The position numbers were made by a program, and so were the translations under genes. Source: Candidatus Cybelea sp. (GTDB taxonomy: Bacteria > Vulcanimicrobiota > Vulcanimicrobiia > Vulcanimicrobiales > Vulcanimicrobiaceae). Taken from it: DNA of 64,000 nt. This document shows positions 1 through 8,409 of the stretch, one piece after another (the first letter of the stretch is position 1; every line of letters starts with the position of its first letter). The notes beneath the pieces were generated by a model. That model was not told the origin of the DNA. It did not search any database and was given only the letters and a program-made list of their open reading frames with translations. The stretch covers positions 62,001 to 126,000 of the forward strand of contig DASXFZ010000010.1 in assembly GCA_036489315.1 (NCBI GenBank). Reading direction: 5' to 3'.

Positions 1-274
1 TCATCCGCCATTGCAACCCGTCAACCTTTTTCCCGAGGTCGTCGATGCGGACGCCGATCTGCGAGAACCGGGCGTCGATCTGCGAGAACCGGGCATCGAT
101 CTGCGAGAACCGGCCGTCGACCTGCGAGAACCGGGCATCGATCTGCGAGAACCGGCCGTCGATCTGGGCAAAACGGGAATCCAGCGTCGAGTTGAGATCA
201 CCCAGCCGCTTGTCGAGTTGCTCGTAGGCACCTTCGAGATGCGCCATGCGTATCTCGTTCGGCTGGGCGCTCAT
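1..274 (-). CDS. Heptad-repeat coiled-coil protein, C-terminus cut by window edge
   Basis: The frame is open from ATG at 274 to the window edge, giving about 91 residues without a stop. The N-terminus reads MSAQPNEIRMAHLEGAYEQL and is followed by six seven-residue units of the type RFSQIDA/RFSQIDG, ending in a stretch like GKKVDGLQWRM. Regular heptads with I/V/F and charged residues point to a long coiled coil. In similar short proteins a hydrophobic C-terminal anchor follows the LQWRM-like stretch; that part lies outside the window, so membrane attachment is inferred. A TAAGAT element ends 6 bp before the ATG, suggesting a leaderless transcript. Function is unknown. Confidence 0.7.
   Translation of the reverse strand, partial: MSAQPNEIRMAHLEGAYEQLDKRLGDLNSTLDSRFAQIDGRFSQIDARFSQVDGRFSQIDARFSQIDARFSQIGVRIDDLGKKVDGLQWRM
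54..179 (-). repeat. Six tandem 21-nt repeats inside the heptad-repeat gene
   Basis: The + strand shows six consecutive 21-nt units of the form gatctgcgagaaccgg followed by gcgtc, gcatc or ccgtc, at 54, 75, 96, 117, 138 and 159. The first five differ at only a few bases; the sixth has diverged (gatctgggcaaaacggg). Each unit encodes one coiled-coil heptad, so copy-number change keeps both reading frame and heptad phase. Confidence 0.9.
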
Positions 275-280
275 GCGTAC

Positions 281-286
281 ATCTTA
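281..286 (-). promoter_or_regulatory. -10 element (TAAGAT) of a leaderless promoter
   Basis: On the minus strand TAAGAT is followed by six bases and then the ATG at 274, which places the expected transcription start at or next to the start codon. No ribosome-binding site lies in between. No good -35 box is visible. Confidence 0.45.
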
Positions 287-338
287 TCCCGCTGCGGGCG
301 GCTGACGGAAAGTGCCCCATGGCGCCGAAGCGAGCAGC

Positions 339-1250
339 GTGCCCGAACTTCCCGACGTTACCGCGTACGTGACCGCGCTGGAGGCGCGGATTATCGGGCA
401 GCCCCTCGAGCGCGTCACCATCCGAAAACCGTTCGTGCTGCGCACGCTCGATCCGCCGCTCGCCAGCCTCGAGGGGCGCGTCGTCAGCAAGATTCGCCGC
501 ATCGGCAAGCGGATCGCGATCGGCTTGAAAGGCGATTTTTGGCTCGTCATTCATCTCATGATCGCCGGGCGGCTTCACTGGAAGGCTGCCGGTGCCGCAG
601 GCCCCAGCCGCGCGACCCTTGCTGCGCTCGACTTTCCCAACGGCACGCTCGTACTGACCGAGGCCGGCAGCAAACGGCGAGCCTCGCTTCACGCGTTCTC
701 GAGCTGGAAGGACGCGCTTTCGCTCGATGCCGGCGGGATCGATCCCCTGCAGACCGATTTTGCCGCCTTCCGCGCGGCGCTCGAAGCCGAGAACCACACG
801 CTCAAGCGCGCGCTTACCGATCCTGGCGTGCTCGACGGCATCGGCAATGCCTATTCCGACGAGATCCTTCACGCCGCGAAGCTTTCGCCGGTGCTGCTCA
901 CGCAAAAGCTCGGTGACGCGCAGTGGAAGCGCTTGTACGATGCAACGCAGGCGACGCTTGCGCTCTGGATCGATCAACTCGGTGCGACGGCGGCGACTGA
1001 CTTTCCAGAACGCGTCACCGCGTTTCGCGAGGATATGGCCGTACACGGACGGTACGGCAAGCCTTGTCCGGTCTGCGGCGAAAACGTCCAGCGCATTCGC
1101 TACGCAGATAACGAAACCAACTACTGCCCGCGGTGCCAAACCGGCGGCCGCCTTCTGGCGGATCGCGCGCTGTCGCGGCTGCTGAAATCCGACTGGCCGC
1201 GGAGCCTCGAGGAACTCGAAGCCCTCAAACGTGGAGCGCACGCGGAATGA
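339..1250 (+). CDS. mutM: Formamidopyrimidine-DNA glycosylase (Fpg/Nei family)
   Basis: A 303-residue base-excision repair glycosylase/AP lyase that removes oxidised bases. I chose the GTG at 339 because it gives (M)PELPDV, the family N-terminus whose Pro and Glu become the catalytic residues after Met removal; the ATG at 312 would bury them. The H2TH region GIGNAYSDEILHAAKLSP is present, as is a C-terminal zinc finger of four cysteines (CPVCG and CPRC, about residues 243-263). About 40 residues follow the finger, longer than in standard Fpg, so it may be a divergent Fpg/Nei subgroup. The stop overlaps the next ATG by 4 nt, suggesting cotranscription. Confidence 0.9.
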   Translation: MPELPDVTAYVTALEARIIGQPLERVTIRKPFVLRTLDPPLASLEGRVVSKIRRIGKRIAIGLKGDFWLVIHLMIAGRLHWKAAGAAGPSRATLAALDFPNGTLVLTEAGSKRRASLHAFSSWKDALSLDAGGIDPLQTDFAAFRAALEAENHTLKRALTDPGVLDGIGNAYSDEILHAAKLSPVLLTQKLGDAQWKRLYDATQATLALWIDQLGATAATDFPERVTAFREDMAVHGRYGKPCPVCGENVQRIRYADNETNYCPRCQTGGRLLADRALSRLLKSDWPRSLEELEALKRGAHAE

Positions 1251-1696
1251 CCGAACGGCAAAGGCTCGCATCGTTCGTCGGGCGATTCTCGCCGGAGATT
1301 GCCCGCCTCGCGCGATCCGCTCTCGCTTCGATGCGAACCTATCTGCCGGGCGCCTTCGAGCTCGTCTACGATAACGCGTACGCGCTCGTCGTTGGCTTCG
1401 GCCCGAGCGAACGCCCTTCGGCGGCGCTCTTCTCGATCGTGATCTACCCGCGCAAAGTCAGCCTATGCTTCCTCTACGGTGCGCGTCTGCCCGATCCCGA
1501 ACGCCGCCTTGCCGGCGGCGGAAAGCAAGTGCGGCACATCCAAGTAGACGGCGCGAACACGTTAAAAGAGCGCGCCGTCCGCGCGCTGCTCGATGCCGCC
1601 GTCGAAGACGCCGGGAATCCTTTTTTCGGCGCGCCGCGCGGCAGGGTGATCGTTCGCGCGGTTTCGGCCCGGCAGCGGCTGCGCCGGCCGAGCTAG
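1247..1696 (+). CDS. DUF1801-like protein
   Basis: A 149-residue soluble protein. The segment YLPGAFELVYDNAYALVVGF, followed by FSIVIYPRKVSLCFLYGARLPDP and a HIQVD strand, matches the DUF1801 (YdhG-like) fold in order and spacing. Its ATG overlaps the mutM stop as ATGA, so the two are probably translationally coupled. No catalytic residues are recognised and the biochemical role of the family is not established. It has no signal peptide. Confidence 0.6.
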   Translation: MTERQRLASFVGRFSPEIARLARSALASMRTYLPGAFELVYDNAYALVVGFGPSERPSAALFSIVIYPRKVSLCFLYGARLPDPERRLAGGGKQVRHIQVDGANTLKERAVRALLDAAVEDAGNPFFGAPRGRVIVRAVSARQRLRRPS

Positions 1697-1723
1697 GCGC
1701 TAGGGAACGAGCGTCGATTGCCG

Positions 1724-2176
1724 ATGTGGCTACCCTGTTCCGGACGGGACGAGTTCGCCAGGCTCGTCTGGCTGCCGCGGCTCATTCAAAAGGCTCGCCG
1801 CTTCGCGCAGAGCTGCGCCCGCGGCGAGGACCTGATGAACGGCTACTGCTACGGCGACAACGACGTCGCCGATCGCGCCTTGCTCGACTTTCTGAAGCTG
1901 GACGACGCAACCGTGCTGCGGGTCGTCGAGGCGCATCCGCTCGACGAAGAGGCAGCCCGCGAGCTGATCGAACGCAGCGGTCGGACGCTCGAGGAGCGCC
2001 GCCGCTTCAGCGCGTCGCTGCGCCGGCGGCTCTTTAACTTTACGCTGCTGGAGGCCGACGAAGAGCGAATGGCGCCCGGACTGAGCCGCTGGGTGCTTGC
2101 GTTCTTTTACAACCGGGTCGTCATGCCGCCGTTTTATCTTTGGTTCGGTTACGTCGAGCGCAAGCGCCGCAGATGA
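1724..2176 (+). CDS. DUF5069-like protein
   Basis: About 150 residues. The N-terminal half ([20 protein letters not shown], then [20 protein letters not shown] and [16 protein letters not shown]) fits the DUF5069 pattern. The C-terminal half ends in a hydrophobic, aromatic stretch ([20 protein letters not shown]) that could be a membrane-contacting helix. An in-frame TTG at 1718 is an alternative start; ATG at 1724 is preferred because only three bases separate them and ATG is stronger. It lies 27 nt after the preceding gene and in the same direction. Function unknown. Confidence 0.6.
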   Translation: MWLPCSGRDEFARLVWLPRLIQKARRFAQSCARGEDLMNGYCYGDNDVADRALLDFLKLDDATVLRVVEAHPLDEEAARELIERSGRTLEERRRFSASLRRRLFNFTLLEADEERMAPGLSRWVLAFFYNRVVMPPFYLWFGYVERKRRR

Positions 2177-2226
2177 ACCGGCGCCGCCGCGCAGGCGGGC
2201 TCGAGCGATTCGCGGAACCGCGCCTC

Positions 2227-3579
2227 ATGATGCCGCGCTCTTTTGCCGTTATTTCATTGCTCTCATTTGCGGGTTGCGCCTCCGGTGCGCAACCGCCGCT
2301 GCCGTACATGCGTGCCGGCAGCGCGCTCAAAGCGACCAATGCAACGGGGGCCGGCAAGATCGCCCACGTCATCTACGTCGTGCAGGAGAACCGCAGCTTC
2401 GACAATCTTTTCCAAGGCTATCCGGGCGCCGACACGGTCTCATCGGGCAAGAACTCGTACAATCAAACGATTGCGCTGAAGCCCTCGTCGCTAAAGAACA
2501 TCTACATCATCGATCACTCGGCCGGCGCGATGTTTGCCGCCTGTAACGGCACATCCGGCCTTCCCGGTACGAACTGCCGGATGAACGGCTTCAACAACGA
2601 AGGCTCCTACGAAGGCGGACAGAACCCAGAGTATGTCTACGTGCCGCACCGCGAGTCGAAGCCATACTTCGACATGGCGCACGAATGGGTGGTCGGCGAC
2701 AACATGTTTCAGTCGCAGCTCGACGAAAGTTTCGTGGGGCATCAGTATGTGATCGCCGCGCAGGCGCAGTCGAGCGTCAATCTTCCCGACTCCTACCTCT
2801 GGGGTTGCGCGGGAGGGCCATCCGACGTCGTTTCGACGATCACGCAAGATCGCAGTCCCTACGGTCCGGCGCAGCAGGCCTGCTTCGACTATACGACGCT
2901 CGGCGACGAGCTCGACGCCGCGCACCTAACGTGGCGTTTCTACGCGCCGAGATATGGGAACGACGCGGGCGGAAACGGCGGAACCTGGTCCGCGTATCAG
3001 GCGGTCCGGCACATCTTTGACGGCAAAGACTGGAAGAAAGACGTGATCTCGCCGAACTGGCGTTTTCTCACCGACGTTCGTGCCGGTAAGTTGGCGAACT
3101 TTACCTGGATCACGCCCGAATGCGCGGAGTCCGATCATCTCGAGTGCGGCGGCGGCTACGGCCCGTCGTGGGTCTCGGCGATCGTCGACACGGTCGGCCA
3201 GAGCAAGTTCTGGGACTCGACCGCCATCTTCGTTCAGTGGGACGATTGGGGCGGCTTCTACGATCACGTCGCGCCGCCGTATGAAGACTACGACGGCGTC
3301 GGCTTCCGCGTCCCGCTGCTCGTGATCTCGCCGTACGCCCGGAAGAACCACGTCTCGCACACGCGGTACGAAACCGCCAGCGTCCTACGCTTCGCCGAAG
3401 ACCTCTACGGCCTCAAGCAGATGGCCGCCGCCGATGCGCGCGCGAACTCCCCGGCCGACAGCTTCGACTTCACCCAGAACCCGCGTCCCTTCGTGAAGAT
3501 CGCCGCGCCGTATCCGGCACATTTCTTCATCCGCCACAACTTCGGCGCCAGCAGCTATTTCGCGCCCGACTACGAGTAG
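2227..3579 (+). CDS. Secreted/lipoprotein phosphoesterase (phospholipase C / acid phosphatase AcpA family)
   Basis: About 450 residues. The ENRSFDNLF motif near residue 60 and the later segments [25 protein letters not shown] and [14 protein letters not shown] are hallmarks of the PF04185 phosphoesterase family (bacterial phospholipase C and acid phosphatases), where Glu, Asp and His ligate the metal. ATG at 2227 gives [17 protein letters not shown], an export signal with a lipobox-like FAGC, so the mature protein is probably a lipoprotein. The open frame extends back to 2140 but that stretch is very basic and is not a signal peptide. Substrate is unknown; phosphate release from phospholipids or phosphomonoesters is the family role. 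Confidence 0.85.
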   Translation: MMPRSFAVISLLSFAGCASGAQPPLPYMRAGSALKATNATGAGKIAHVIYVVQENRSFDNLFQGYPGADTVSSGKNSYNQTIALKPSSLKNIYIIDHSAGAMFAACNGTSGLPGTNCRMNGFNNEGSYEGGQNPEYVYVPHRESKPYFDMAHEWVVGDNMFQSQLDESFVGHQYVIAAQAQSSVNLPDSYLWGCAGGPSDVVSTITQDRSPYGPAQQACFDYTTLGDELDAAHLTWRFYAPRYGNDAGGNGGTWSAYQAVRHIFDGKDWKKDVISPNWRFLTDVRAGKLANFTWITPECAESDHLECGGGYGPSWVSAIVDTVGQSKFWDSTAIFVQWDDWGGFYDHVAPPYEDYDGVGFRVPLLVISPYARKNHVSHTRYETASVLRFAEDLYGLKQMAAADARANSPADSFDFTQNPRPFVKIAAPYPAHFFIRHNFGASSYFAPDYE

Positions 3580-3591
3580 CGCCTCAGCCGG

Positions 3592-4161
3592 TCAGCGGAA
3601 TCCCCAAAAGAATACGGCGATTCCGCACGCGCCCGACGCCAGGCTCACGTACCAAGTCGGCTTAAAACGCGCGAGCGCCGCTACGGCGCCCAAGGCAATG
3701 CCGACTTGCAGCAGCGCGACCGCGTACTCGAAGAAATGGTGCCGCTCGACTTGCACTGCCGAGTCTTCCTCCAGATGCCGGGCTCGCGCGGAGAGGGGCT
3801 TCTCCTTTGCAGCTTCTTTGGCGATCTCAGCGCGGTACGCACCGATTCGTCCAACGTTCTTCGAGCCCCGGTCGATCAACGCGTCGAGTCCCACCGTGTA
3901 GATGTGCTCTTTTTCGCGGGACGCTTGGTACTCGGCCCACGTATCGGCCGCTTTGATCTGGGCGATCATCGCCTCGTTGATCAGCGCTCCGGAACGAAGC
4001 GCGGCGATCGCCGCAATCACGGCGAAGATCGCCGCCGTCAAGCCGACATATTTCACCCATGCGTTACCGCGCTGCTCTTTGCGCAGCTCTTCGACTTCTT
4101 CGTGCGCCTCGGCGATCTCTTCTTGCAGACGGTGCGGCTCGACGTCCATGTGATTGCCCAT
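3592..4161 (-). CDS. DUF4337-type membrane protein
   Basis: A 189-residue protein. An acidic helix (LQEEIAEAHEEVEELRKEQR) precedes one transmembrane segment (WVKYVGLTAAIFAVIAAIAAL), then a charged soluble region and two further hydrophobic segments at the C-terminus. The order, including SGALINEAMIAQIKAADTWAEYQA after the first membrane helix, matches DUF4337. It starts 2 nt after the amidohydrolase stop on the same strand, so the two form an operon. Role unknown; the fold suggests a bilayer-anchored coiled coil. Confidence 0.7.
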   Translation of the reverse strand: MGNHMDVEPHRLQEEIAEAHEEVEELRKEQRGNAWVKYVGLTAAIFAVIAAIAALRSGALINEAMIAQIKAADTWAEYQASREKEHIYTVGLDALIDRGSKNVGRIGAYRAEIAKEAAKEKPLSARARHLEEDSAVQVERHHFFEYAVALLQVGIALGAVAALARFKPTWYVSLASGACGIAVFFWGFR

Positions 4162-4163
4162 GC

Positions 4164-5930
4164 CTAGGAAGCCTGGACCTTCGTTCCGTTGACCCAGGTT
4201 TCGGAGATTTTGATCTCGCCGAGCTTCGCTGGATCGGTCGCAAGCGGGTTGCTTTCAAGCAGCACGAGATCCGCGTACTTCCCCGTTTCAAGCGAGCCGG
4301 CTTTATCGCCGAGCCCGCACTGGGCCGCCGCGACCGTCGTCATCGCTCGCAAGCCCGCCTCCAAGGGAACGCGCTGACCCTCGCCGATCACCGAGTTGTC
4401 GATCGCGCAGATGCGGGTGACAGCCGTGCCGATCTCGCGCAGCGGTGAGATCGGCGAGCACGGGCAGTCGCTGTGGATCGAGAATGGAATTCCCGCGGCA
4501 AAGAAGTCGTGCGTGGGATTGAAACGGCTGGCCCGCGGGGCTCCGAAGATCTGATCTCGATAGGCCGCACCGTAGTAGTAGACATTGTTCATCAGGTGGC
4601 TTGGCTGCACTCCGAGGCGCTTCATTCGCGCGATCTGATCGGCGTTGGCCAGCGTACAGTGTTCGATTCGATTGATCCCTTCGGGCGGTGGTACGGAGCC
4701 GTACGCCGCTTCGATCGCGTCGAGTGCGCGCTCCAGTGAAGCGTCGCCGTTGCAGTGAATCGAGACGGGCCAGCCGCCTTGTTTGACTTTAACCACCAGT
4801 CCGTTGAGCTCGTCAGCCGTATAGTTCGCCAGACCGACCGACGTGCTGTTCAGATACGGCTGCAGTTGAAAGGCCGTTTCTTGCTGCGGCGATCCGTCGG
4901 AAACGATCTTCACCGCGTAGAATGAGAGCAGCGTACCGGTGATCTCCACCGCCTTGGCACCCGGCTTGCCGTACTGCGCGACGAACGTGTTGGCAACGTC
5001 CAAGAACTCGACCGCCGGGCTTGCACTATAACGAACGGGAGCGGCCGCCATCACGGCCTTGTACGCTTCGAGCGCATCGGGCGTCGGCGCGTAGGCCCCA
5101 GCCTCGTGCACCATCGTGATGCCCAGCGCAGCGCTCTGATTGAGAAACTCTTTGACCGAGCTGGAGACGAGATCGAGCGTCAGCTTCGGGAGGCCGAGCA
5201 TGAACTTCACGAGCGCCGGCGGTTCGAAGATCATGCCGTTGAGATTGCCGGCGGCGTCTTTGCCGAAGTGGCCGCCCCCGGGCAGCGGGCCGGTCGATGC
5301 CGTCACACTCGCTGCCTTGAACGCCGGGGTATTCGCCGTCGCCGAATGCATGCTGATGTAGTAGACGAAGATCGGATGCTGGGTCGACACCGAATCGAGC
5401 TCGGCCATCGACAGATCTCCGCCCTGCAAGACGTTGTCGTAGTATCCGGCGTAGACCCACTGGCCCGCCGGCAGCTGCGCAATCTTTTGCTTGAGCGCCG
5501 CCAGCACGTCGGCTTTGGTTTTGTAGCTGTCGTAGCCGACGTTGCTCATCTGCGTGAGCATGATGCCGCCGGGAATCGGGTGCTGGTGCGGATCGATCAG
5601 CCCCGGCATCAGGGTGCGGCCCTGCAGGTCGACGCGGCGCGCTCCCGAGCCGGCCGCCGCCTGCGCCTCCGCTCTCGTGCCGGCTGCCACGATCTTATTG
5701 GCCGAGATCGCGACGGCCTCGACGAGGCGCATTTGCTCGTCCATCGTCACGATCGGGCCGCCAAAAAACACGGTCGCACCGCTCCCTGCGGCGGCAATTC
5801 CGCGATGCGGAAGCCCTGCAGCGGCGACCCCCGCCGCCGCGGCTGAGGCCGAAAGAAAACTGCCGCGCGTCATCTGCGCGCGAAAAAAGCCTTCGATCCC
5901 AAAGAGATCGCCGATGCAACTCTTACACAT
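4164..5930 (-). CDS. Exported amidohydrolase family 3 (YtcJ-like) protein
   Basis: About 588 residues. Metal-binding features of the amidohydrolase superfamily are visible: DPHQHP after the first barrel strand, SIHCNGDASLERALDA, RIEHCTLANADQIARM and HSDCP near the end. The start at 5930 gives MCKSCIGDLFG, then a hydrophobic Ala-rich stretch (FLSASAAAAGVAAAGL) that looks like an export signal, although the first 30 residues carry a CxxC and are not typical. An AAGGAGG lies about 30 nt upstream, too far for a normal ribosome-binding site, and there is no better in-frame start. Substrate not predictable; family members hydrolyse amide or cyclic C-N bonds. Confidence 0.8.
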   Translation of the reverse strand: MCKSCIGDLFGIEGFFRAQMTRGSFLSASAAAAGVAAAGLPHRGIAAAGSGATVFFGGPIVTMDEQMRLVEAVAISANKIVAAGTRAEAQAAAGSGARRVDLQGRTLMPGLIDPHQHPIPGGIMLTQMSNVGYDSYKTKADVLAALKQKIAQLPAGQWVYAGYYDNVLQGGDLSMAELDSVSTQHPIFVYYISMHSATANTPAFKAASVTASTGPLPGGGHFGKDAAGNLNGMIFEPPALVKFMLGLPKLTLDLVSSSVKEFLNQSAALGITMVHEAGAYAPTPDALEAYKAVMAAAPVRYSASPAVEFLDVANTFVAQYGKPGAKAVEITGTLLSFYAVKIVSDGSPQQETAFQLQPYLNSTSVGLANYTADELNGLVVKVKQGGWPVSIHCNGDASLERALDAIEAAYGSVPPPEGINRIEHCTLANADQIARMKRLGVQPSHLMNNVYYYGAAYRDQIFGAPRASRFNPTHDFFAAGIPFSIHSDCPCSPISPLREIGTAVTRICAIDNSVIGEGQRVPLEAGLRAMTTVAAAQCGLGDKAGSLETGKYADLVLLESNPLATDPAKLGEIKISETWVNGTKVQAS

Positions 5931-6042
5931 ATCGGCCGGGTGGTTGTTTGTGCTTGCCTTACCCTCCTTTGCCTCCCGGTCCCGTCGCGGGGAGGAGGCC
6001 CATGCTTGGGGCGGTATTAGGCACCCCGAACTCACGGCTTAA

Positions 6043-6258
6043 GGGAACCTCAAAGCTGATACGGCCTTGAACCCGCACTGGACCGACACGTTTGTGGTAC
6101 CGCCGCGGATCCCCGGTGTGAACGGAACGTTCAAGCCCGGCTCGATCGAAGCGCTCGTCGACTTTGGGAGCCGCGCCATCCGCGGAATGTTCGTCTTCCA
6201 CTGCCACATTCTCGATCACGAAGACGCCGGCATGATGGCGAAAATTCAAGTGCTATAG
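6043..6258 (+). pseudogene. C-terminal remnant of a multicopper oxidase
   Basis: After a stop at 6040-6042 the frame encodes about 71 residues that match only the last part of a multicopper oxidase: DTFVVPP, then GMFVFHCHILDHEDAGMM. That is the HCH...H....M cluster holding type 1 and type 3 copper ligands. The rest of the enzyme, including the other three His motifs, is missing, and the only candidate start (TTG at 6067) would give a 63-residue fragment that cannot fold as a cupredoxin. It is read as a degraded gene truncated at its 5' side, next to the divergent amidohydrolase. Confidence 0.8.
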
Positions 6259-6319
6259 CACCGCGGCTATATTTGGCCGTCCGGCTGGTTCGGCAGCGGG
6301 AACCGGCGAACGCTTGTCG

Positions 6320-7375
6320 ATGGCTAAATACGCAGGCATTACGGCAATCTTGCTGCTCGCCGCACTGCCGGTCGTTTCGGGGGCGGCCGTGGACGCCGGC
6401 TGGCACGTACCCGGCACGCCTGCCGTCACCTCGCAGAAGATCGTCTTTCGCAACGCGGGTGCCGTGTTACACGGCGTCCTCTACCGGCCGGCGGTCGCTC
6501 GTCCCGTTCCCGCGATCGTCGTGCTGCACGGTGCTTCCAGCGGCAAGGCCTCCGATCACCTCTACGATCACCTGCGAGAGGGTTTGCCGGCGATGGGCAT
6601 CGCCGTACTCATTTATGATCGTCGCGGCAGCGGGGCGTCGACCGGATCTACCGGCACCGTCGACTATCCGACGCTCGCCGACGACGGAATCGCCGGTGCG
6701 CGGGCGATCGCGACGCTTCCATCGATCGAAGCCGCGCACATCGGGTATTGGGGGCTCAGTCAGGGCGGGTGGCTCGCCGTCTTGGCGGCGAGCCGCGATC
6801 CCCGCGCTGATTTCGTGGTCTCCGTCTCCGCGCCGCTGGTCACTCCCGAGGCGCAGATGGAGTTCGCGATGTCGAATCGGCTAACCGTCCTCGGCTATCC
6901 GAAGTCCGACGTCGACGCAATGCTCGCGGCCCGCAAAGCGTGGACGGGATATCTCGCGGGAACGCAGCCGCGCTCCGCGGCGGTCGCAGCGCTCGCCGCA
7001 ATCCAAAACAAACCGTGGTTCGACTTGATGTATCTTCCATCGGCCGCGAGCTTGACGACCGATCCCGCCGCGTCATCCTGGCGCAAAGAGATGAACGAAG
7101 ATATGCTGGCCGTCGTTCGAGCCGTAAGAGTCCCGGCGCTCTTTATCTACGGCGGCGCCGATCCGTGGATTCCCGTCGCCTCTACGCTCGACGCCGTGAC
7201 GCGCCTCGCAAAGACGCAAAGAAACATTCGCTATGCCGTCGTCGCAAATGCCAGTCACGAAATGATGTTCGTCCCCAACGAGCGCATGGAGCTTTCGCCG
7301 GCGGCGGGGCCGCAGGCGCCGGCTTACTTCATGCTGCTCGCCTCGTGGCTGCGGAGCGTCCTCGACGCGAAGTAG
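6320..7375 (+). CDS. Exported alpha/beta hydrolase
   Basis: A 351-residue protein with a Sec signal peptide (YAGITAILLLAALPVVSGAA). The serine hydrolase fold is clear: VVLHGASSG near the oxyanion hole, the nucleophile elbow GLSQGG, an acid in FIYGGADPWIP and a late His in VVANASHEMM. The pattern resembles the prolyl-oligopeptidase/dienelactone hydrolase-type peptidases or esterases. The ATG at 6320 is preferred over the in-frame TTG two codons upstream. It ends directly against the convergent lipoprotein gene. Substrate unknown. Confidence 0.85.
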   Translation: MAKYAGITAILLLAALPVVSGAAVDAGWHVPGTPAVTSQKIVFRNAGAVLHGVLYRPAVARPVPAIVVLHGASSGKASDHLYDHLREGLPAMGIAVLIYDRRGSGASTGSTGTVDYPTLADDGIAGARAIATLPSIEAAHIGYWGLSQGGWLAVLAASRDPRADFVVSVSAPLVTPEAQMEFAMSNRLTVLGYPKSDVDAMLAARKAWTGYLAGTQPRSAAVAALAAIQNKPWFDLMYLPSAASLTTDPAASSWRKEMNEDMLAVVRAVRVPALFIYGGADPWIPVASTLDAVTRLAKTQRNIRYAVVANASHEMMFVPNERMELSPAAGPQAPAYFMLLASWLRSVLDAK

Positions 7376-8317
7376 CTAATTGGCGTTCGAAATCGTTACG
7401 CCGTATGCTCCGGGCGGCTGCTTTATCAAATAGTTCGACGGACCGCCGCCGGGGTAGTTGAAGAGCCAGACGCCGGGACGGCTGGCAGCCGCCAGTGCTC
7501 CCTTTGAGATCCAAAACTGGTTGACCCACTGCGCACCTTTGAGCGCAACGATTCCAGTCCGCTCCGCCGGGTTTCCCTTTACGTTGTAGCGCCAGATCTT
7601 ATAGGGCGTCTTGGGACTTGCCAAGACGGCGAGCGCGAGGCCGTCCCACTGGATCGCGCCGTTGGTCTTGGGCGCGGGGCGCAGCGAAAACTTCGTCGTT
7701 TGCGATCCGCCGGCTCGAAGCCAACCGAAGTGATCCTTCCAGTCGGCGAAATAGAGATCGCCGAAGCCGTCGTACGCGATCGTTTCGACCTGCTTCACGA
7801 TGCCGGCCGTCGAGTAGTACGTCGCGCTGCCGGTTGCGTTGGGATAGACGGCGATGTTCGGCTCGCTCCCGGCGGGCACGTTCGCGACTGCGAGATCTCC
7901 GCTGCCGATATCGACCGAACACGCCGCCGGCGCATTTTGAGGATCTTGCAGCGTCGCGATCGGGTCGCTTCCGCCGTGGGCGTACTCCACCAGGTATCCG
8001 TTCCCGCGGCCGTTGTCGGCGTTGGTGATCCAAACGTTGCCGTGCGTGTCGGCACAGAGCCCTTGTGGATCGTCGAGCCCATTGAGCTCACCGACGAGCG
8101 CACCAGAAGGATACTCAAAGACGTCGACGGAGTTCAACGCCGGCTGACTCACGTAGATGAGGTTCTTGAGCTTGGCCTCCGGTCGAATCCAGAAGCCGCT
8201 GTCGACCAACGGCGATGTCGCCGAGCCGATCAGCGAACGTCCCGTCTGCGCCCCGGCGCAAGCCGCAAGCGACGCGGCAAAAACGACGGCGACGACAAGA
8301 CGAACTGATGGTGCCAT
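7376..8317 (-). CDS. Beta-propeller-like lipoprotein
   Basis: A 313-residue predicted lipoprotein: the signal ends in the lipobox SLAAC. Repeated segments such as NLIYVSQPALNSVDVFEYPSG, GLCADTHGNVWITNAD, NIAVYPNATG and IAYDGFGDLYFADW resemble NHL/SMP-30-type propeller blades. The start is set at ATG 8317, which has a perfect AGGAGG seven bases upstream; an ATG six codons earlier lacks one. Stop codons of this gene and the convergent hydrolase abut. Role probably extracytoplasmic binding; ligand unknown. Confidence 0.75.
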   Translation of the reverse strand: MAPSVRLVVAVVFAASLAACAGAQTGRSLIGSATSPLVDSGFWIRPEAKLKNLIYVSQPALNSVDVFEYPSGALVGELNGLDDPQGLCADTHGNVWITNADNGRGNGYLVEYAHGGSDPIATLQDPQNAPAACSVDIGSGDLAVANVPAGSEPNIAVYPNATGSATYYSTAGIVKQVETIAYDGFGDLYFADWKDHFGWLRAGGSQTTKFSLRPAPKTNGAIQWDGLALAVLASPKTPYKIWRYNVKGNPAERTGIVALKGAQWVNQFWISKGALAAASRPGVWLFNYPGGGPSNYLIKQPPGAYGVTISNAN

Positions 8318-8409
8318 AACGAACCTCCTGATCATTTAGTGCTCGGGCAGTTAGTTTCGCTTTAAGTCTTCGAATTCCACTCTGCCGAAAAGATGACCTG
8401 ACGCAGCGG

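Noticed and set aside
54-179. CRISPR array
   Set aside because: Units are contiguous 21-mers without spacers and are coding; no other direct-repeat array or cas gene is seen.
1-231. Serine/arginine-rich repeat protein (PGSRRS units)
   Set aside because: It is the neighbouring frame of the 21-nt repeats; the frame from ATG 274 gives well-formed coiled-coil heptads and has a promoter.
198-1271. Long minus-strand ORF opposite mutM
   Set aside because: Arg/Ala-rich shadow of the mutM frame; the + strand protein has full Fpg motifs.
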